Shown here piece by piece: positions 43,041 to 58,300 of a DNA stretch of 64,000 nucleotides. The DNA lies in NCBI RefSeq assembly GCF_002726155.1, contig NZ_PBSH01000019.1:1-64000 (forward strand), written 5' to 3'. Made by a program: the position numbers and the translations under genes. Source of the DNA: Alcanivorax sp. (GTDB lineage: Bacteria > Pseudomonadota > Gammaproteobacteria > Pseudomonadales > Alcanivoracaceae). The notes under the pieces are model-generated. The model saw only the letters and a list, made by a program, of their open reading frames with translations. It searched no databases and was not told the DNA's origin. Within the stretch, counting starts at the first letter, position 1, and every line of letters begins with the position of its first letter.

Positions 43041-43070
43041 CCTCACGCATCACGCTGCACGCAACAACGT
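43041..43070 (+). repeat. CACGC-type dispersed repeat, copy 5
   Basis: CCTCACGCATCACGCTGCAC then GCAACAACGT. The complement of the first four bases (GAGG) forms the ribosome binding site of popT, seven bases before its ATG. Confidence 0.65.
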
Positions 43071-43185
43071 GGATTGGGGTTATTTGTCTCGAACACCAGG
43101 AGTCGCGCTGCAGGCGACTGCGCGCGGCAAGCAGGGATTTATTCGTTAGTCCCCGCCTCTGATCGCGCCTTGAAACTCTCAACTT

Positions 43186-43848
43186 TTACCGCATCACCCC
43201 ACGCTGGAATGGCACGAAGCGTACCGGGTCCAGCGTCTGGGTATGAAATTGATCACCCTCGCGATCAACCACGGTGAGAATCTGCTGGCGATCTCCGCCA
43301 ACGGGCATCACCAGGCGACCGCCGTCAGCCAGTTGAGACAACAGATCGTCAGGAATATCCGCACGGGCACACGCGGCGAGAATGCCATCGAACGGCGCCT
43401 CAACTTTCCAGCCAAAGCCGCCATCCGCATGCTTGAGCTGCACCTTGGCCAGCCCCAGTTGCAACAGACGTTTACGGGCCTGGTCCTGCAGGGGGCGGAT
43501 CCGCTCCACCGAATACAGCTCATCACAAAACGGTGCCAGCACCGAGGTTTGATAACCGCAACCGGTGCCGATTTCCAGCACCTTGCGGGGCTTCCCGTTG
43601 GCGATCAGCAGCTCAGTCATGCGAGCGACTACCCAGGGCTGGGAAATGGTTTGCCCATGACCAATCGGCAAGGCGGTATCGTCATAGGCCTGATGCGCCA
43701 GAGCTTCTTCAATAAACAGGTGTCGTGGTGTATTGCGGATGGCGTCCAGTACGCGCTCATCCTGAATGCCGGCATCACGCAGCCGCTGAACCAACCGATC
43801 CCGGGTCCGCGCAGACGTCATACCGATGCCGTTGAGTTGGATATCCAT
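43186..43848 (-). CDS. pcm: Protein-L-isoaspartate O-methyltransferase
   Basis: 220 residues. Family motifs: RNTPRHLFIEEALAHQAYDDTALPIGHGQTISQPWVVARM, SAM-binding VLEIGTGCGYQTSVLA, and ILAACARADIPDDLLSQL. It methylates isoaspartyl residues to start repair of aged proteins. truD precedes it at 25 bases; surE, which usually lies between truD and pcm, is absent. Confidence 0.96.
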   Translation of the reverse strand: MDIQLNGIGMTSARTRDRLVQRLRDAGIQDERVLDAIRNTPRHLFIEEALAHQAYDDTALPIGHGQTISQPWVVARMTELLIANGKPRKVLEIGTGCGYQTSVLAPFCDELYSVERIRPLQDQARKRLLQLGLAKVQLKHADGGFGWKVEAPFDGILAACARADIPDDLLSQLADGGRLVMPVGGDRQQILTVVDREGDQFHTQTLDPVRFVPFQRGVMR

Positions 43849-43873
43849 CTGTGTTCGTTTGCCTCAATGCGAG

Positions 43874-44929
43874 TCAATCAGCCGGTGAACTGATCAGCTC
43901 TGCCATTACTGTCGTGGCAAAAGCGCCTGTGGGCAGCGTAAACGCCAGCTCCAGGCAGTCTTCCCCTTCCCGTTCCGGATCTCTATGCCAGACCCATTGC
44001 AAGTCCCGTACCGGCAGCCGTGTGGCGCGGCGGGCTTCTTCTACCTTGATCTGGCGCAGCCCCTCAATTACTGGAGCATGGGGCGCCAGTATCTGCTGCT
44101 CCAGCGTATTACAGGGGCCAGATGATGCCATGCCGGCCAGGCCCGGCAAAGGGGCGGTGGGGTGCACCTCTCCGCTCGCGACCCGCTCCACTGCGTCGGG
44201 TTCATCATCGGCCAGGAATAATCCGCGACTGCCTTCAGGCTGCAAAATATCGCCGGCCAGCACCGTGTTCCAGCAACCTCGACGCACTCGCTCTGCCAAT
44301 ACCTGATTGAACAAATTGCTACGCACGGCGGACAACCACATGCCCCGCAGGGCTTTCTTGCGCGGCGCTTCGCCGCCCAATAACCATTCGGTCCCCCGCA
44401 CCAGATTGCCAGCCCCTCGGCCAAAACGCTGCTCACCAAAATAATTCGGCACCCCGTGCATCATGATGGTGTGCAACTGGCTTTCCAGCGCGTCACGGTC
44501 CCCCTGGAAACCGGTAACACGCAACCGAAAGTCATTGGCGCGGTGGGTGCCACGGTTGAGTTTGCGGCGGTGCCGACCGGCTTGCAGCACCGTCAGCCCT
44601 TCGGGCCAGTCGAATTCGGGATCATCCTTGCCCGGCAAATGCAGGCTGAACCATTGCCGGGTCACCGCGTGTTTGTCTTTCAGGCCGCTGTAGCCCACTG
44701 ACAAGCGGTGAACACGGGCCTGTTTGGCCAGCAGCATGGCCACGTCTTCAGTATTCCAACCGATTTTCTCAATTTCCAGCCAGAGGTGCTCGCCCTGCCC
44801 TTCCGGCGTCACGTGCATTTGTTCTGCAACGTGAAAATCGTCGGGTCGGGCCTTCAATAGCCCCTGACACACCGGACCACCGTGGGCGCATGGCAAGCCT
44901 TTCTCGGTCATTTCGGCCGGGAAACTCAC
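43874..44929 (-). CDS. truD: tRNA pseudouridine(13) synthase
   Basis: 351 residues. TruD layout with [37 protein letters not shown], where the Asp in GLKDKH is the catalytic residue, and later [21 protein letters not shown]. It makes pseudouridine 13 in tRNA-Glu. The start overlaps ispF by 4 bases. Confidence 0.96.
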   Translation of the reverse strand: MSFPAEMTEKGLPCAHGGPVCQGLLKARPDDFHVAEQMHVTPEGQGEHLWLEIEKIGWNTEDVAMLLAKQARVHRLSVGYSGLKDKHAVTRQWFSLHLPGKDDPEFDWPEGLTVLQAGRHRRKLNRGTHRANDFRLRVTGFQGDRDALESQLHTIMMHGVPNYFGEQRFGRGAGNLVRGTEWLLGGEAPRKKALRGMWLSAVRSNLFNQVLAERVRRGCWNTVLAGDILQPEGSRGLFLADDEPDAVERVASGEVHPTAPLPGLAGMASSGPCNTLEQQILAPHAPVIEGLRQIKVEEARRATRLPVRDLQWVWHRDPEREGEDCLELAFTLPTGAFATTVMAELISSPAD

Positions 44930-45408
44930 TGGCTCTCCAGCAGCACCACGGCTTGCACCGCTATGCCTTCCTTGCGACCGGTAAAGCCCAGTTTTTCCGT
45001 GGTCGTCGCCTTGACCGACACCTGCCCCGGATCACACTGCAGCAATTCGGCGATGCGCTCACGCATAGCGGCAATGTGCGGCGCCAGCTTGGGCGCCTGG
45101 CAGATCACCGTGAGGTCTGCATTACCCAGCCGCCATCCAGCGTCCAGAATGGATGAATAGATGGCGGTCAGCAGCTGACCGGAATCCGCCCCTTGCCATT
45201 GCGGGTCGGTATCCGGGAAATAGTGCCCGATATCCCCCAGCGCCAGAGCACCGAGCAAGGCATCGGATAATGCATGCAACGCCACATCGCCATCGGAATG
45301 TGCCTTGAGCCCGTGGCTGTGAGGAATGACAACGCCCCCCAGCATGACATGGTCGCCTTCATCGAAAGCATGGACATCAAACCCCTGACCAATACGCACG
45401 CTCACCAC
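44926..45408 (-). CDS. ispF: 2-C-methyl-D-erythritol 2,4-cyclodiphosphate synthase
   Basis: 160 residues. Metal site GFDVHAF, then [25 protein letters not shown], and the C-terminal [21 protein letters not shown]. It forms the cyclic diphosphate in the MEP isoprenoid pathway. It overlaps ispD by 7 bases and truD by 4. Confidence 0.97.
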   Translation of the reverse strand: MVSVRIGQGFDVHAFDEGDHVMLGGVVIPHSHGLKAHSDGDVALHALSDALLGALALGDIGHYFPDTDPQWQGADSGQLLTAIYSSILDAGWRLGNADLTVICQAPKLAPHIAAMRERIAELLQCDPGQVSVKATTTEKLGFTGRKEGIAVQAVVLLESQ

Positions 45409-46124
45409 TGCTCTCCTTCACTGCTGTCATCCCCTTGCTGCCGGCTCAGATAAAACCGGGCCAGCGGCAGGTCGTCGGGTACCGTTATCTTGATATTGTC
45501 ACTGTGCCCTGCCACCAGACCTGGCTGCCAACCATCACGCTCCATGGCAGAGGCTTCATCGGTAATGTTGGCAAGATCGCCGTTGAGAGCGGCCAACAAA
45601 GCTTTCGCCGGAAAAAGCTGAGGGGTCAGGGCCCGCCAGATGCGCGTGCGATCCAGGGTGGCCGCAATATGCTGTTCGCCAGCGGCCTGCTTGATGGTAT
45701 CCACCACCGGCAAGGCAAGAATGGCACCCTGGGGGCCGGTCTGATCCAGCAGGGTTTGAATATCCGAGAGCCGGATCAGTGGACGCGCCATATCGTGCAC
45801 CAGCGCCCAGGCGTCGGCACCGCCCTCATCCAGCACCGCCGCAACCCCGTTGCGTACGGAGTCAGCCCGGGTGTCCCCACCGGCTACTGTCTGGACACGA
45901 GGGTGGCGGGATACCGCCAGCGTGGGCCACCAGGGATCGTCAGCGGACGCCGCCACCACCACTTTGTGGATCGGGGCGAACGATAACAATCGATTCAGGG
46001 TATGTTCGGCCAGGGTTTGACCGGCAAGGGAGAGATATTGTTTGGGAAAACCCGCGCCCATTCTGCTCCCCACTCCAGCAGCAGGAACCACGGCATACAG
46101 CGGGCCGGAAATCACAGGGTTCAC
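45402..46124 (-). CDS. ispD: 2-C-methyl-D-erythritol 4-phosphate cytidylyltransferase
   Basis: 240 residues. N-terminal nucleotide motif [27 protein letters not shown] and [11 protein letters not shown]. It transfers CMP to MEP, the step before IspE. The ATG overlaps the ftsB stop by 4 bases; MEP-pathway neighbours ispD and ispF are consecutive as in Pseudomonas. Confidence 0.96.
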   Translation of the reverse strand: MNPVISGPLYAVVPAAGVGSRMGAGFPKQYLSLAGQTLAEHTLNRLLSFAPIHKVVVAASADDPWWPTLAVSRHPRVQTVAGGDTRADSVRNGVAAVLDEGGADAWALVHDMARPLIRLSDIQTLLDQTGPQGAILALPVVDTIKQAAGEQHIAATLDRTRIWRALTPQLFPAKALLAALNGDLANITDEASAMERDGWQPGLVAGHSDNIKITVPDDLPLARFYLSRQQGDDSSEGEQW

Positions 46125-46483
46125 TCGGTGCCCCGGGGCTGTTCAAGGATCAGGAAAAAGGTTTCTCCGTTACGAACCATGCCCAGGTCCTTGCGCGCGA
46201 TTTCTTCCACGGCTTCCGTGCCCTGCTTCAGGTCCTTCACATCCGCGGCCATCAGTCGATTACGTTCTGCCAATTTGGCATTGCTTTCCTTCAACACGGC
46301 CACGTCCTTTTTCAGCGCGGCCACATGCCGGAGGCTGCCTTCACCAAACCACAAACGGACCTGCAGGCCCAGAAACAGCAACGCCAGCAACGCCAGAGCG
46401 ATCTGTCGGGCGGGTGACAGCGTCATCCGCTCGGCATTGCCCTTGCTGTTGCCGGCGCTGGGTTTTGCCTTGGGGGCTGGCAT
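46121..46483 (-). CDS. ftsB: Cell division protein FtsB
   Basis: 120 residues. One transmembrane helix (IALALLALLFLGLQVRLWF), then a periplasmic coiled coil (VAALKKDVAVLKESNAKLAERNRLMAADV) and an acidic end, as in FtsB. It forms the FtsQBL complex at the septum. The cytoplasmic N terminus is longer than in E. coli (about 28 residues). It lies 3 bases after eno. Confidence 0.9.
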   Translation of the reverse strand: MPAPKAKPSAGNSKGNAERMTLSPARQIALALLALLFLGLQVRLWFGEGSLRHVAALKKDVAVLKESNAKLAERNRLMAADVKDLKQGTEAVEEIARKDLGMVRNGETFFLILEQPRGTE

Positions 46484-46486
46484 CGC

Positions 46487-50675
<4,189 letters not shown>

Positions 50676-52577
50676 TCAGGGCTTCTCACATGCCGCCAGC
50701 ACATCGGCAAAGGGCGCGTCGATCAGCGATGCAAACGCGGGATGCCGGCCAAGACGGGCACGGCTGGCTCGTGGGCTGCTGATACCACAAAGAAAGCGCG
50801 CCAGTTGCCGAGGCGTGGCCAGCGCCCCATGCCCTTCCTGTCTCACTGCCTGAATCACCGCCGTATCAGGTACACGGCGATGGCGTGCCATCATGGGCCA
50901 ATGCTCGCCCTTACAATGACTGCACTGCCCACAGGGTTCGGGCAAGCGTTCGCCAAAATAGCTCACCAGGGCCTGCTGGTAACAGCCCTTGCCCTCGGCC
51001 CAGTCACACACTTGCTGCAACCGCTGGATATCCCGCTGTTCACGCACGCGAAACTGCTCTTCCATTCTGGCGGTCAACGCTTGTGGCTCCTGCGGGCGCT
51101 GCAACATCCGGTATCCCTGGCGCACCCCGGCCACACGCAGTTCGATCATTCCCTGTTGCTCCAGATAACCCAGCGCCTTGAGGATGCGAAGCCTGTCAAC
51201 CTGCAGCTCTGCGGCTGCATCAATGGGTTTCAGGGTCAGCCAGATGCGCCCTTGCTTCCCGGTCGCGAAGACCCGCTGCAGGAAATCCGCCCGGTCGTCA
51301 TTGAATTGACTGATCACGTCATCCCGGGACGTCCGGAAAGCCAGCTTGTACTCTGTATAAAATGGTGCCGTAGCGCGAACCACCCCTTCCAGCTCCAGAT
51401 AGGTCAGCAGTGTGTTGATCACCAGAGGACGAACATCGAATTGCCCGGACAATTCATGCACCGACAGGTCGAACTGCTCGGGCTGGCCCACCAGCCAGTC
51501 GATCAACCCGGCCAGCGACGCACTGTCCGGGGTATCCCCGTAACTGAAATTCTCCAGTACGGTCAAATCGTCCGAACCGGCCAACAATACACACTCGGAG
51601 GGCTCACCATCCCGCCCTGCCCGGCCGATTTCCTGCATGTAGTTTTCCAGGGACTTGGGCAGGTTATAGTGATAAATAGCGCGAATATCGGCCTTATCGA
51701 TGCCCATGCCAAACGCAATGGTGGCAACGACAATATCCCCCTGCCCGGCCATGAAATTTTCCTGCACCCGGTGGCGCTCCTCATCCTTGAGCCCCGCATG
51801 GTATGCCTGTGCCGGCAGCCCCTGCGCCTGCAGGAACCCGGCTACCTGTTCGGCGGTTTTCTGCAAAGTGACATAAACGATGGACGACTCCAGCGGCCGG
51901 GACTGCAACGCCGCCAACAATGCCTGATCCCGTTCGGAAACATCGTGGGGCCGGATACTCAGCGCCAGATTGGGGCGGAAAAAGCCGGTCTGAACATGAT
52001 CCTCCCTGGCAATGGAAAAACTGTCGCAGATCTGCTCTGCCACCTGGGGAGTGGCCGTCGCGGTCAGTGCCAACACCCTACCCACATTGAGATCGCTGGC
52101 AAGCTGCGCCAGCTTCAGATAATCCGGGCGGAAATTATGCCCCCATTCAGAAACACAGTGCGCCTCATCCACCGCCATCATGCTGATCGACAGCCGCTTC
52201 AAACGCGCCAGAAATCGCTCATTGGCCAGGCGCTCCGGCGCCACGTACAGCAACTTGATGGTGCCGTCATCCAGCCCCCGGTAAATCTCCTGTAATTGCT
52301 CCGCGTCCACACTGGAGTCCAGCCGGGCCGCCGCAACACCCAACCGCTGCAGCTGATCTACCTGGTCTTTCATCAATGCGATCAGAGGTGAAACCACCAG
52401 GGTCACACCACTGAACATCAGCGCCGGCAATTGGTAACACAGGCTTTTACCGCCGCCAGTGGGAAACACCGCCAGCGCCGAACGCCCGGCCAACAAGGCG
52501 TCGATGACCGCCTGCTGCCCGGGGCGAAAGGTCTGAAGCTGAAAGGTCTGCTGCAAGTGTTGCTGAAGGGCCTGCAT
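50676..52577 (-). CDS. recQ: RecQ-family ATP-dependent DNA helicase
   Basis: 633 residues (E. coli 609). Walker A in GGGKSLCYQLPALM, DEAH in VDEAHCVSEWGHNFRPDY, motif VI in QEIGRAGRDGEPSE. The zinc motif C-x16-C-x2-C-x2-C is intact (CYQQALVSYFGERLPEPCGQ start). The C terminus is a short winged-helix-like RQC part without a recognisable HRDC domain. It unwinds DNA in recombination repair. It is inserted between tilS and pyrG, which are neighbours in Pseudomonas. Confidence 0.93.
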   Translation of the reverse strand: MQALQQHLQQTFQLQTFRPGQQAVIDALLAGRSALAVFPTGGGKSLCYQLPALMFSGVTLVVSPLIALMKDQVDQLQRLGVAAARLDSSVDAEQLQEIYRGLDDGTIKLLYVAPERLANERFLARLKRLSISMMAVDEAHCVSEWGHNFRPDYLKLAQLASDLNVGRVLALTATATPQVAEQICDSFSIAREDHVQTGFFRPNLALSIRPHDVSERDQALLAALQSRPLESSIVYVTLQKTAEQVAGFLQAQGLPAQAYHAGLKDEERHRVQENFMAGQGDIVVATIAFGMGIDKADIRAIYHYNLPKSLENYMQEIGRAGRDGEPSECVLLAGSDDLTVLENFSYGDTPDSASLAGLIDWLVGQPEQFDLSVHELSGQFDVRPLVINTLLTYLELEGVVRATAPFYTEYKLAFRTSRDDVISQFNDDRADFLQRVFATGKQGRIWLTLKPIDAAAELQVDRLRILKALGYLEQQGMIELRVAGVRQGYRMLQRPQEPQALTARMEEQFRVREQRDIQRLQQVCDWAEGKGCYQQALVSYFGERLPEPCGQCSHCKGEHWPMMARHRRVPDTAVIQAVRQEGHGALATPRQLARFLCGISSPRASRARLGRHPAFASLIDAPFADVLAACEKP

Positions 52578-52654
52578 GGCACTCTCTTTTTCGGCAGTAG
52601 GATTGGATACGCAAGGGATTCGGGATCAGTCAGCGCAAGTCTGTCAGAGGCGGA

Positions 52655-52681
52655 ATACTGAAACGAGCAAGCGTTTCGTAT
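52655..52681 (-). terminator. Hairpin between tilS and recQ
   Basis: GAAACG (52660-52665) pairs with CGTTTC (52672-52677), extended by ATAC/GTAT across a one-base bulge. On the minus strand it lies about 60 bases after tilS; no strong T-run follows. Confidence 0.4.
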
Positions 52682-52740
52682 TTTACTGTGCGCCAGAACG
52701 GACAGCCCCCCGGCGTCTGTAGCGCATGCGGGAGTGCTTG

Positions 52741-54042
52741 CTAGCGCGGCACTGCGTTTGAAGGCAGCAAATACCAGCGCTCACTGTTGCCACTCTCTTC
52801 ACCATCGGCCAGACCCACCAGCGGCACACTCACCACCTCACCATCACGGAGCAACAGTGGCCACTGACGCCGCTGCCAGGGCGGCACGCCCGCCGCACGC
52901 CAGAGTTCCTTGATCTGTTGATGCAATCCATTGCGGCGCACGACCAGGGAGCCGGACAAGGCCCTGAGCTGCAGATCGCCCGGTGGGCGAAGCACCCAAA
53001 TATCCCCCTCACCACCTTGCTTTGACCAATGCCAGTGGGGCAAGACCGGCGGCGGCGCCCCTTCAGGCCAGAACTCACCGCCCTGCCAGGGCTGAAAGGC
53101 CTCACGTGAAGCCAGATACAATGCCCCACGATACAAGCGTGCCGCGTATCCACCCCACTCAACCCGCGCCTGGCTATCCCCCGCAGCCAGATGCAGCACC
53201 CGCAACTGCTCCAGCACCGCAGCACTGGGGGCGGTAGCCCGGTTTTGCTGTAGCCACCAGCGCAATACATTGCGCTGCCGCGCCAGGGACAAATCGGCCA
53301 AATCCGTAAGCGGAAAGGACGCTCCGGCCACACCAAGTCTGTCTGCATCCTGTACCGCGATTTCATGGAGCAGCTCACCGGCTTCCGACATATGATCTGC
53401 TGCCCGGGCAAGCGTGGCGTCGGCGCCGGGCCAGCGATCACGCAGTGCCGGCAGAATGGTGTGACGCAGGTAATTACGGCGCAAGGACTGATCCTGATTG
53501 CTGGGATCTTCGCGCCAGTTAAGCGATAACGACGCCCCCCAATGCTCCAGCGTCTGACGGTCAACGCCCAGCAACGGCCGCCAAAGCGACACATCTTTTT
53601 GCTGACTGTGCTCACGCATGGCCGATAGCCCCTGCACACCCGCTCCGCGCAGGAGCCGGAACAGCAAGGTTTCTGCCTGGTCATTGCGATGATGCGCCAT
53701 CACCAGCGTCGCCCCCTGGGCACGGGCCAATGGCAATAGCACACGATAACGGGCATCACGGGCACCGGCTTCAAGTCCTTCGGCCATGTCGACAGCCACC
53801 TTTTCGATGGCGAGCGAGATACCTTGCTGATCCGCCAGCGACTGGCAAAAGCGTGCCCAGTCCTGGCTGTCAGCCTGTAATTGATGGTCAATATGAACAG
53901 CGGAGAGGCGCGGGCCCAGGCCCGCTTTTATCAGGAGGTGAAGCAACAGAGCGGAGTCCAGCCCGCCACTGAGGGCCAGCAGAAGAGATCCTTCAGGGGC
54001 CTGTTCAGCCAGCGACCGGCTGAACGCGGCGGCATCGGACAT
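52741..54042 (-). CDS. tilS: tRNA(Ile)-lysidine synthase
   Basis: 433 residues. PP-loop LLALSGGLDSALLLHLL, then LVMAHHRNDQAETLLFRLLRGAG and WREDPSNQDQSLRRNYLR, with the C-terminal TilS substrate-binding domain. It changes the anticodon C34 of tRNA-Ile to lysidine. The start lies 2 bases after accA, so the two are co-translated. Confidence 0.96.
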   Translation of the reverse strand: MSDAAAFSRSLAEQAPEGSLLLALSGGLDSALLLHLLIKAGLGPRLSAVHIDHQLQADSQDWARFCQSLADQQGISLAIEKVAVDMAEGLEAGARDARYRVLLPLARAQGATLVMAHHRNDQAETLLFRLLRGAGVQGLSAMREHSQQKDVSLWRPLLGVDRQTLEHWGASLSLNWREDPSNQDQSLRRNYLRHTILPALRDRWPGADATLARAADHMSEAGELLHEIAVQDADRLGVAGASFPLTDLADLSLARQRNVLRWWLQQNRATAPSAAVLEQLRVLHLAAGDSQARVEWGGYAARLYRGALYLASREAFQPWQGGEFWPEGAPPPVLPHWHWSKQGGEGDIWVLRPPGDLQLRALSGSLVVRRNGLHQQIKELWRAAGVPPWQRRQWPLLLRDGEVVSVPLVGLADGEESGNSERWYLLPSNAVPR

Positions 54043-54044
54043 GG

Positions 54045-55016
54045 TTATTCGTCAGCGGGATCGCTGGCCACGTTACCGTAGCTCATCAGGCGCTCGTAAC
54101 GGCGGTCGATCAGCGTATCCATTTCCATGGCGCGTAGCGATTCCAGCTGGGTTTCCAGCGCCTTGCGAACGGCATCAGCGGCCTGGTCGTGATCGCGGTG
54201 AGCCCCGCCCAGCGGCTCCTTGATAACCTGATCCACAATGCCCAGCTCGTGCAACCGGCCGGCGGTGAGGCCCATTGCCTCTGCCGCTTCCGGCGCCTTG
54301 TCGGCACTACGCCAGAGAATCGACGCGCAGCCTTCCGGAGAAATCACTGAATAAGTAGAGAATTCCAGCATCTGCAAATGGTCACAGACACCAATGGCCA
54401 AGGCGCCACCGGACCCACCCTCACCAATCACCGTGGCGATAATCGGCGTTTTCAGCTGGGACATAACGCGCAAATTACGGGCAATAGCTTCCGACTGACC
54501 ACGCTCTTCCGCATCAATACCCGGGAAAGCGCCGGGCGTATCAATAAAGGTGAGTACCGGCAGCTTGAAACGTTCAGCCATTTCCATCAGACGCAGCGCT
54601 TTGCGGTAGCCTTCCGGTTTCGGCATGCCGAAATTGCGGCGCACCTTCTCTTTCACTTCGCGGCCTTTCTGATGGCCAATCACCATCACCGGCTGACCTG
54701 ACAGGCGCGTCATGCCCCCAATGATGGCCGGATCATCGGCAAAAGCACGGTCGCCGTGCAGCTCGTCAAAATCGGTAAAAATCCGTTTGATGTAATCCAG
54801 CATGTAAGGGCGCTTGGGATGCCGGGACAGCTGGGAAATTTGCCAGGAGCTAAGGCCGCGAAAGATGCTTTCGGTGAGCGTAATACTTTTTTCCTGCAGC
54901 TTGGCCACTTCCTCGGAAATGTTCACCTCGCTGCCACTGCCCACCAAACGCAATTCCTCGATTTTCGCTTCCAGGTCGGCAATCGGTTGTTCAAATTCGA
55001 GGAAATTGGGATTCAT
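54045..55016 (-). CDS. accA: Acetyl-CoA carboxylase carboxyltransferase alpha subunit
   Basis: 323 residues. Start [22 protein letters not shown] and carboxyltransferase motifs [27 protein letters not shown] and [21 protein letters not shown]. It transfers CO2 from biotin to acetyl-CoA together with AccD. It is co-operonic with tilS. Confidence 0.97.
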   Translation of the reverse strand: MNPNFLEFEQPIADLEAKIEELRLVGSGSEVNISEEVAKLQEKSITLTESIFRGLSSWQISQLSRHPKRPYMLDYIKRIFTDFDELHGDRAFADDPAIIGGMTRLSGQPVMVIGHQKGREVKEKVRRNFGMPKPEGYRKALRLMEMAERFKLPVLTFIDTPGAFPGIDAEERGQSEAIARNLRVMSQLKTPIIATVIGEGGSGGALAIGVCDHLQMLEFSTYSVISPEGCASILWRSADKAPEAAEAMGLTAGRLHELGIVDQVIKEPLGGAHRDHDQAADAVRKALETQLESLRAMEMDTLIDRRYERLMSYGNVASDPADE

Positions 55017-55208
55017 ATTCTGAGCCTGTTCAAGGTGTTATCAGCATGCGCCCGGACCAGAATGGCCGTTCCCTGGCGCCAATAAGGCAGAAACGCTACG
55101 CCGGCGAACCCCGAACGCAACCTGCCCATAAAAGAATGCAACAAGTGTAGCCGCAACCCAATGACAACGTCGAGACATGGCCAACATGGCTAGGTTGCAA
55201 ACTGTTTC

Positions 55209-55249
55209 AGCAAGAGACGCGGCACGCCCCACGCTTCACGCAACAACGC
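55209..55249 (+). repeat. CACGC-type dispersed repeat, copy 6
   Basis: AGCAAGAGACGCGGCACGCC, CCACGCTTCACGCAACAACG. It shares AGCAAGAGACGC with copy 1 and the CACGCTTCA and GCAACAACG blocks with copies 5 and 7. Confidence 0.65.
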
Positions 55250-55342
55250 GGGAGAGCATCGAACATAAAGAACGGCCCTGCGTCGCGCCCAAGCGCCTGA
55301 ATCGCGGACTCCGACACCTCGGCTACAGCGCAGCTTTCTCGT

Positions 55343-55375
55343 GTTGAAGCGTGGTGCGTGGTGCGTGGTGCGTCT
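55343..55375 (-). repeat. CACGC-type dispersed repeat, copy 7
   Basis: On the minus strand: AGACGCACCACGCACCACGC, ACCACGCTTCAAC, made of three ACCACGC units. It starts four bases after the dnaE stop, and is the inverted partner of copy 6. Confidence 0.65.
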
Positions 55376-55379
55376 AATG

Positions 55380-58300
55380 TTAATACTCCATCCGCACTGC
55401 GTCTTCACCAAAGCGCACGCGCAGCTCTTCCACCAGTGACTCATGGGGGCTGATTTTCCATTCGTCGCCCAGCCAGAAACTGGCAGCGGCAATGTTGTGG
55501 TCCAGATCCAGCAGCACCGGGGTATTCCCGCCCTGGTACGGCGACAGCATCTGCTGGAGCTGTCGGGGCAAATCGTCCGCCACCGGCACCGCCACACGCA
55601 AACGGCGGGCAAAGGTTTCCCGGGCCTGGCGCATATCCATGATTTCGTCGGCGACCAGATTAAAACCGCCTGTGTATTCGTCGTTGCGGACCCCGCCCTT
55701 GAAGATCAGCAGGGTATCTTTCTGCACCAGCTCGCCGTATTCGGCAAAGGTCTTGCCGAAGACAGACACTTCTACCCGCCCGGTTTTATCATCCAGGGTG
55801 ATAAACGCCATCCGATCGCCACTGCGTTTGCTGCGGGTAATACGCAGCGCCACCACCAGCCCGGCGATGGTGGCGGCCTCCCCTTTGCCGGTGGGCTGCA
55901 GGGAATTGATTCGGGCGGTCACGAATTGCCGCACTTCTTTTTCATACTGGTCGATGGGGTGGCCGGTCAAAAACAGGCCCAGGGTGTCACGCTCGCCATT
56001 AAGACGGGTTTCATCGTTCCAGGCGCGGGCCGGTTTCCATTCCACCGCCGTGGCCGGACTGTCATCCACGGCCCCGAACATATCCATGATGCCAGCCGCT
56101 TCGTTGCGGGCGTCCTGATCTGCAGCAGCGATGGCGTCCGGCAAGGTGGCCAGCAACTGCGCGCGGTCGTGGAAACTGCTTTTCGGTCCCAGCTTGTCCA
56201 GTACCCCGGCGCGCACCATGGCTTCCAGGGAACGACGGTTGATCTTTTTCAGGTCGATGCGGCGACAGAAATCAAACAGGTCCTTGAACTCACCGCCATC
56301 CGCCCGCGCCGATACGATGGCATCAATGGGGCCTTCGCCCAGCCCCTTGATCGCGCCCAGGCCATAGACGATGTCGCCCTCCGGGTTCACGGTGAAGCGG
56401 TAGCCACAGGAGTTCACATCCGGCGGCAGCACCTGCAACCCCATGGTTTTGCATTCATCAATGAAGGTCACCACCTTGTCGGTGTTCTGCATATCTGCAG
56501 AGATGGTGGCGGCCATGAACTCTGCCGGGTAGTGAACCTTGAGCCAAGCGGTCTGGTAGGCAACCAGCGCATAGGCGGCGGAGTGGGATTTGTTGAACCC
56601 GTAGCCCGCGAATTTTTCCACCAGGTCAAAAATTTTCATGGCCAGGTCCGGGTCCACACCCTTCCCTTTTGCGCCTTCTTCGAAGATCGCCCGCTGCTTG
56701 GCCATTTCTTCAGGCTTTTTCTTGCCCATGGCCCGGCGCAGCATGTCAGCGCCGCCCAGCGTGTAACCGGCCAGCTCCTGGGCAATCTGCATCACCTGCT
56801 CCTGATACAGGATAACCCCGTACGAAGGCTTCAGGATCGGCTCCAACCACTCATGCTGATATTGCGGATCCGGGTAGGCCAGCGGTTCGCGACCGTGCTT
56901 ACGGTTCACGAAGTTGTCCACCATGCCGGACTCCAGCGGGCCCGGACGGTACAGCGCCACCAAAGCGATGATGTCTTCGAATACGTCAGGCTGCAGCTTT
57001 TTGATCAGCTCCTTCATGCCCTGACTTTCCAGCTGGAACACCGCCGTGGTATCGCCCCGCTTGAGCAGGTCGAAACTGGGGCCGTCATCCAGGGGGATGT
57101 GATCAATCACCAGATCATCCAGCCCTTCGCGGCCGCGCTTCACGTTGGCGGCTTTGACGGCCCAGTCGATGATGGTCAAGGTTTTCAGACCGAGGAAGTC
57201 AAACTTCACCAGGCCAGCGGACTCCACATCGTCCTTGTCGTACTGGGTGACCAGGTTGGTGCCGTCTTCTTCACAGTAAAGCGGCGCGAAGTCCGTCAGC
57301 TTGCCCGGGGCGATCACCACGCCCCCGGCGTGCTTGCCCACGTTGCGGGTCAGACCTTCCAGCTTGAAGGCCATCTCCATGATTTCGTTGGCGGCATCCT
57401 TGTCGGAATTTTCGTCGCTTTCCAGAAATTCCCGCAGGGTTTCTTCCTGCTCCAGCGCCTTGGTCAGCGTCATACCCGGAATGCCGGGGATCATCTTGGA
57501 CAGGCGATCGGCCAGCCCGTAGGGCTTGCCCTGCACCCGTGCCACGTCACGCACCACCGCCTTGGCGGCCATGGTACCGAAGGTGATGATCTGGCTCACC
57601 GCGTCACGGCCGTACTTGTCCGCCACGTAGTTGATCACGCGGTCGCGCTTTTCCATGCAGAAGTCGACGTCAAAGTCAGGCATGGAGACCCGTTCCGGGT
57701 TCAGGAAACGTTCGAACAGCAAGTCGTAACCGATGGGGTCCAGGTCAGTAATCTTCATGGCATAGGCCACCAAGGAGCCCGCACCAGACCCCCGGCCCGG
57801 GCCCACCGGCACTTCGTTGTCCTTGCCCCACTGAATAAAGTCGGCAACGATCAGAAAGTAACCGGGGAACCCCATCTGGTTGATGATATCCAGCTCGAAC
57901 CGCAGCCGGTCATCGTAGTCTTTACGTTTTATCGCGTATTCAGGATCATTTTCATCCAGCAAAACCTTGAGACGCTCTTCCAGCCCGTCACGGGAGACTT
58001 TTTCAAAATACTGCTCGATGGTCATGCCGTCCGGAATCGGGAAATCCGGCAGGAAGTTTTCCCCCAGACGAATGTCCAACGTGCAGCGGCGGGCGATCTC
58101 CACCGTGTTTTCAAGCGCTTCGGGCAGGTCAGCAAACAGCTCCGCCATTTCGTCGGCGGATTTCAGATACTGCTCTTCGGAGTATTTTTTCGGACGGCGC
58201 GGGTCATCCAGGGTGTTGCCATCGTGGATACACACCCGCGACTCATGGGCCTCAAAGTCTTCCCGGCGCAGAAAACGCACATCGTTGGTTGCCACAACCG

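Larger units (their letters stand above)
55017..55379. other. Intergenic region between accA and dnaE with two inverted repeats
   Basis: 363 bases without a gene. It includes a pair of CACGC repeats in opposite orientation (55209-55249 and 55343-55375) that could form a large hairpin. No promoter is clear by eye. Confidence 0.6.

Noticed and set aside
50742..52295. 517-residue plus-strand reading frame opposite recQ
   Set aside because: Antisense shadow of the RecQ gene with no motif.
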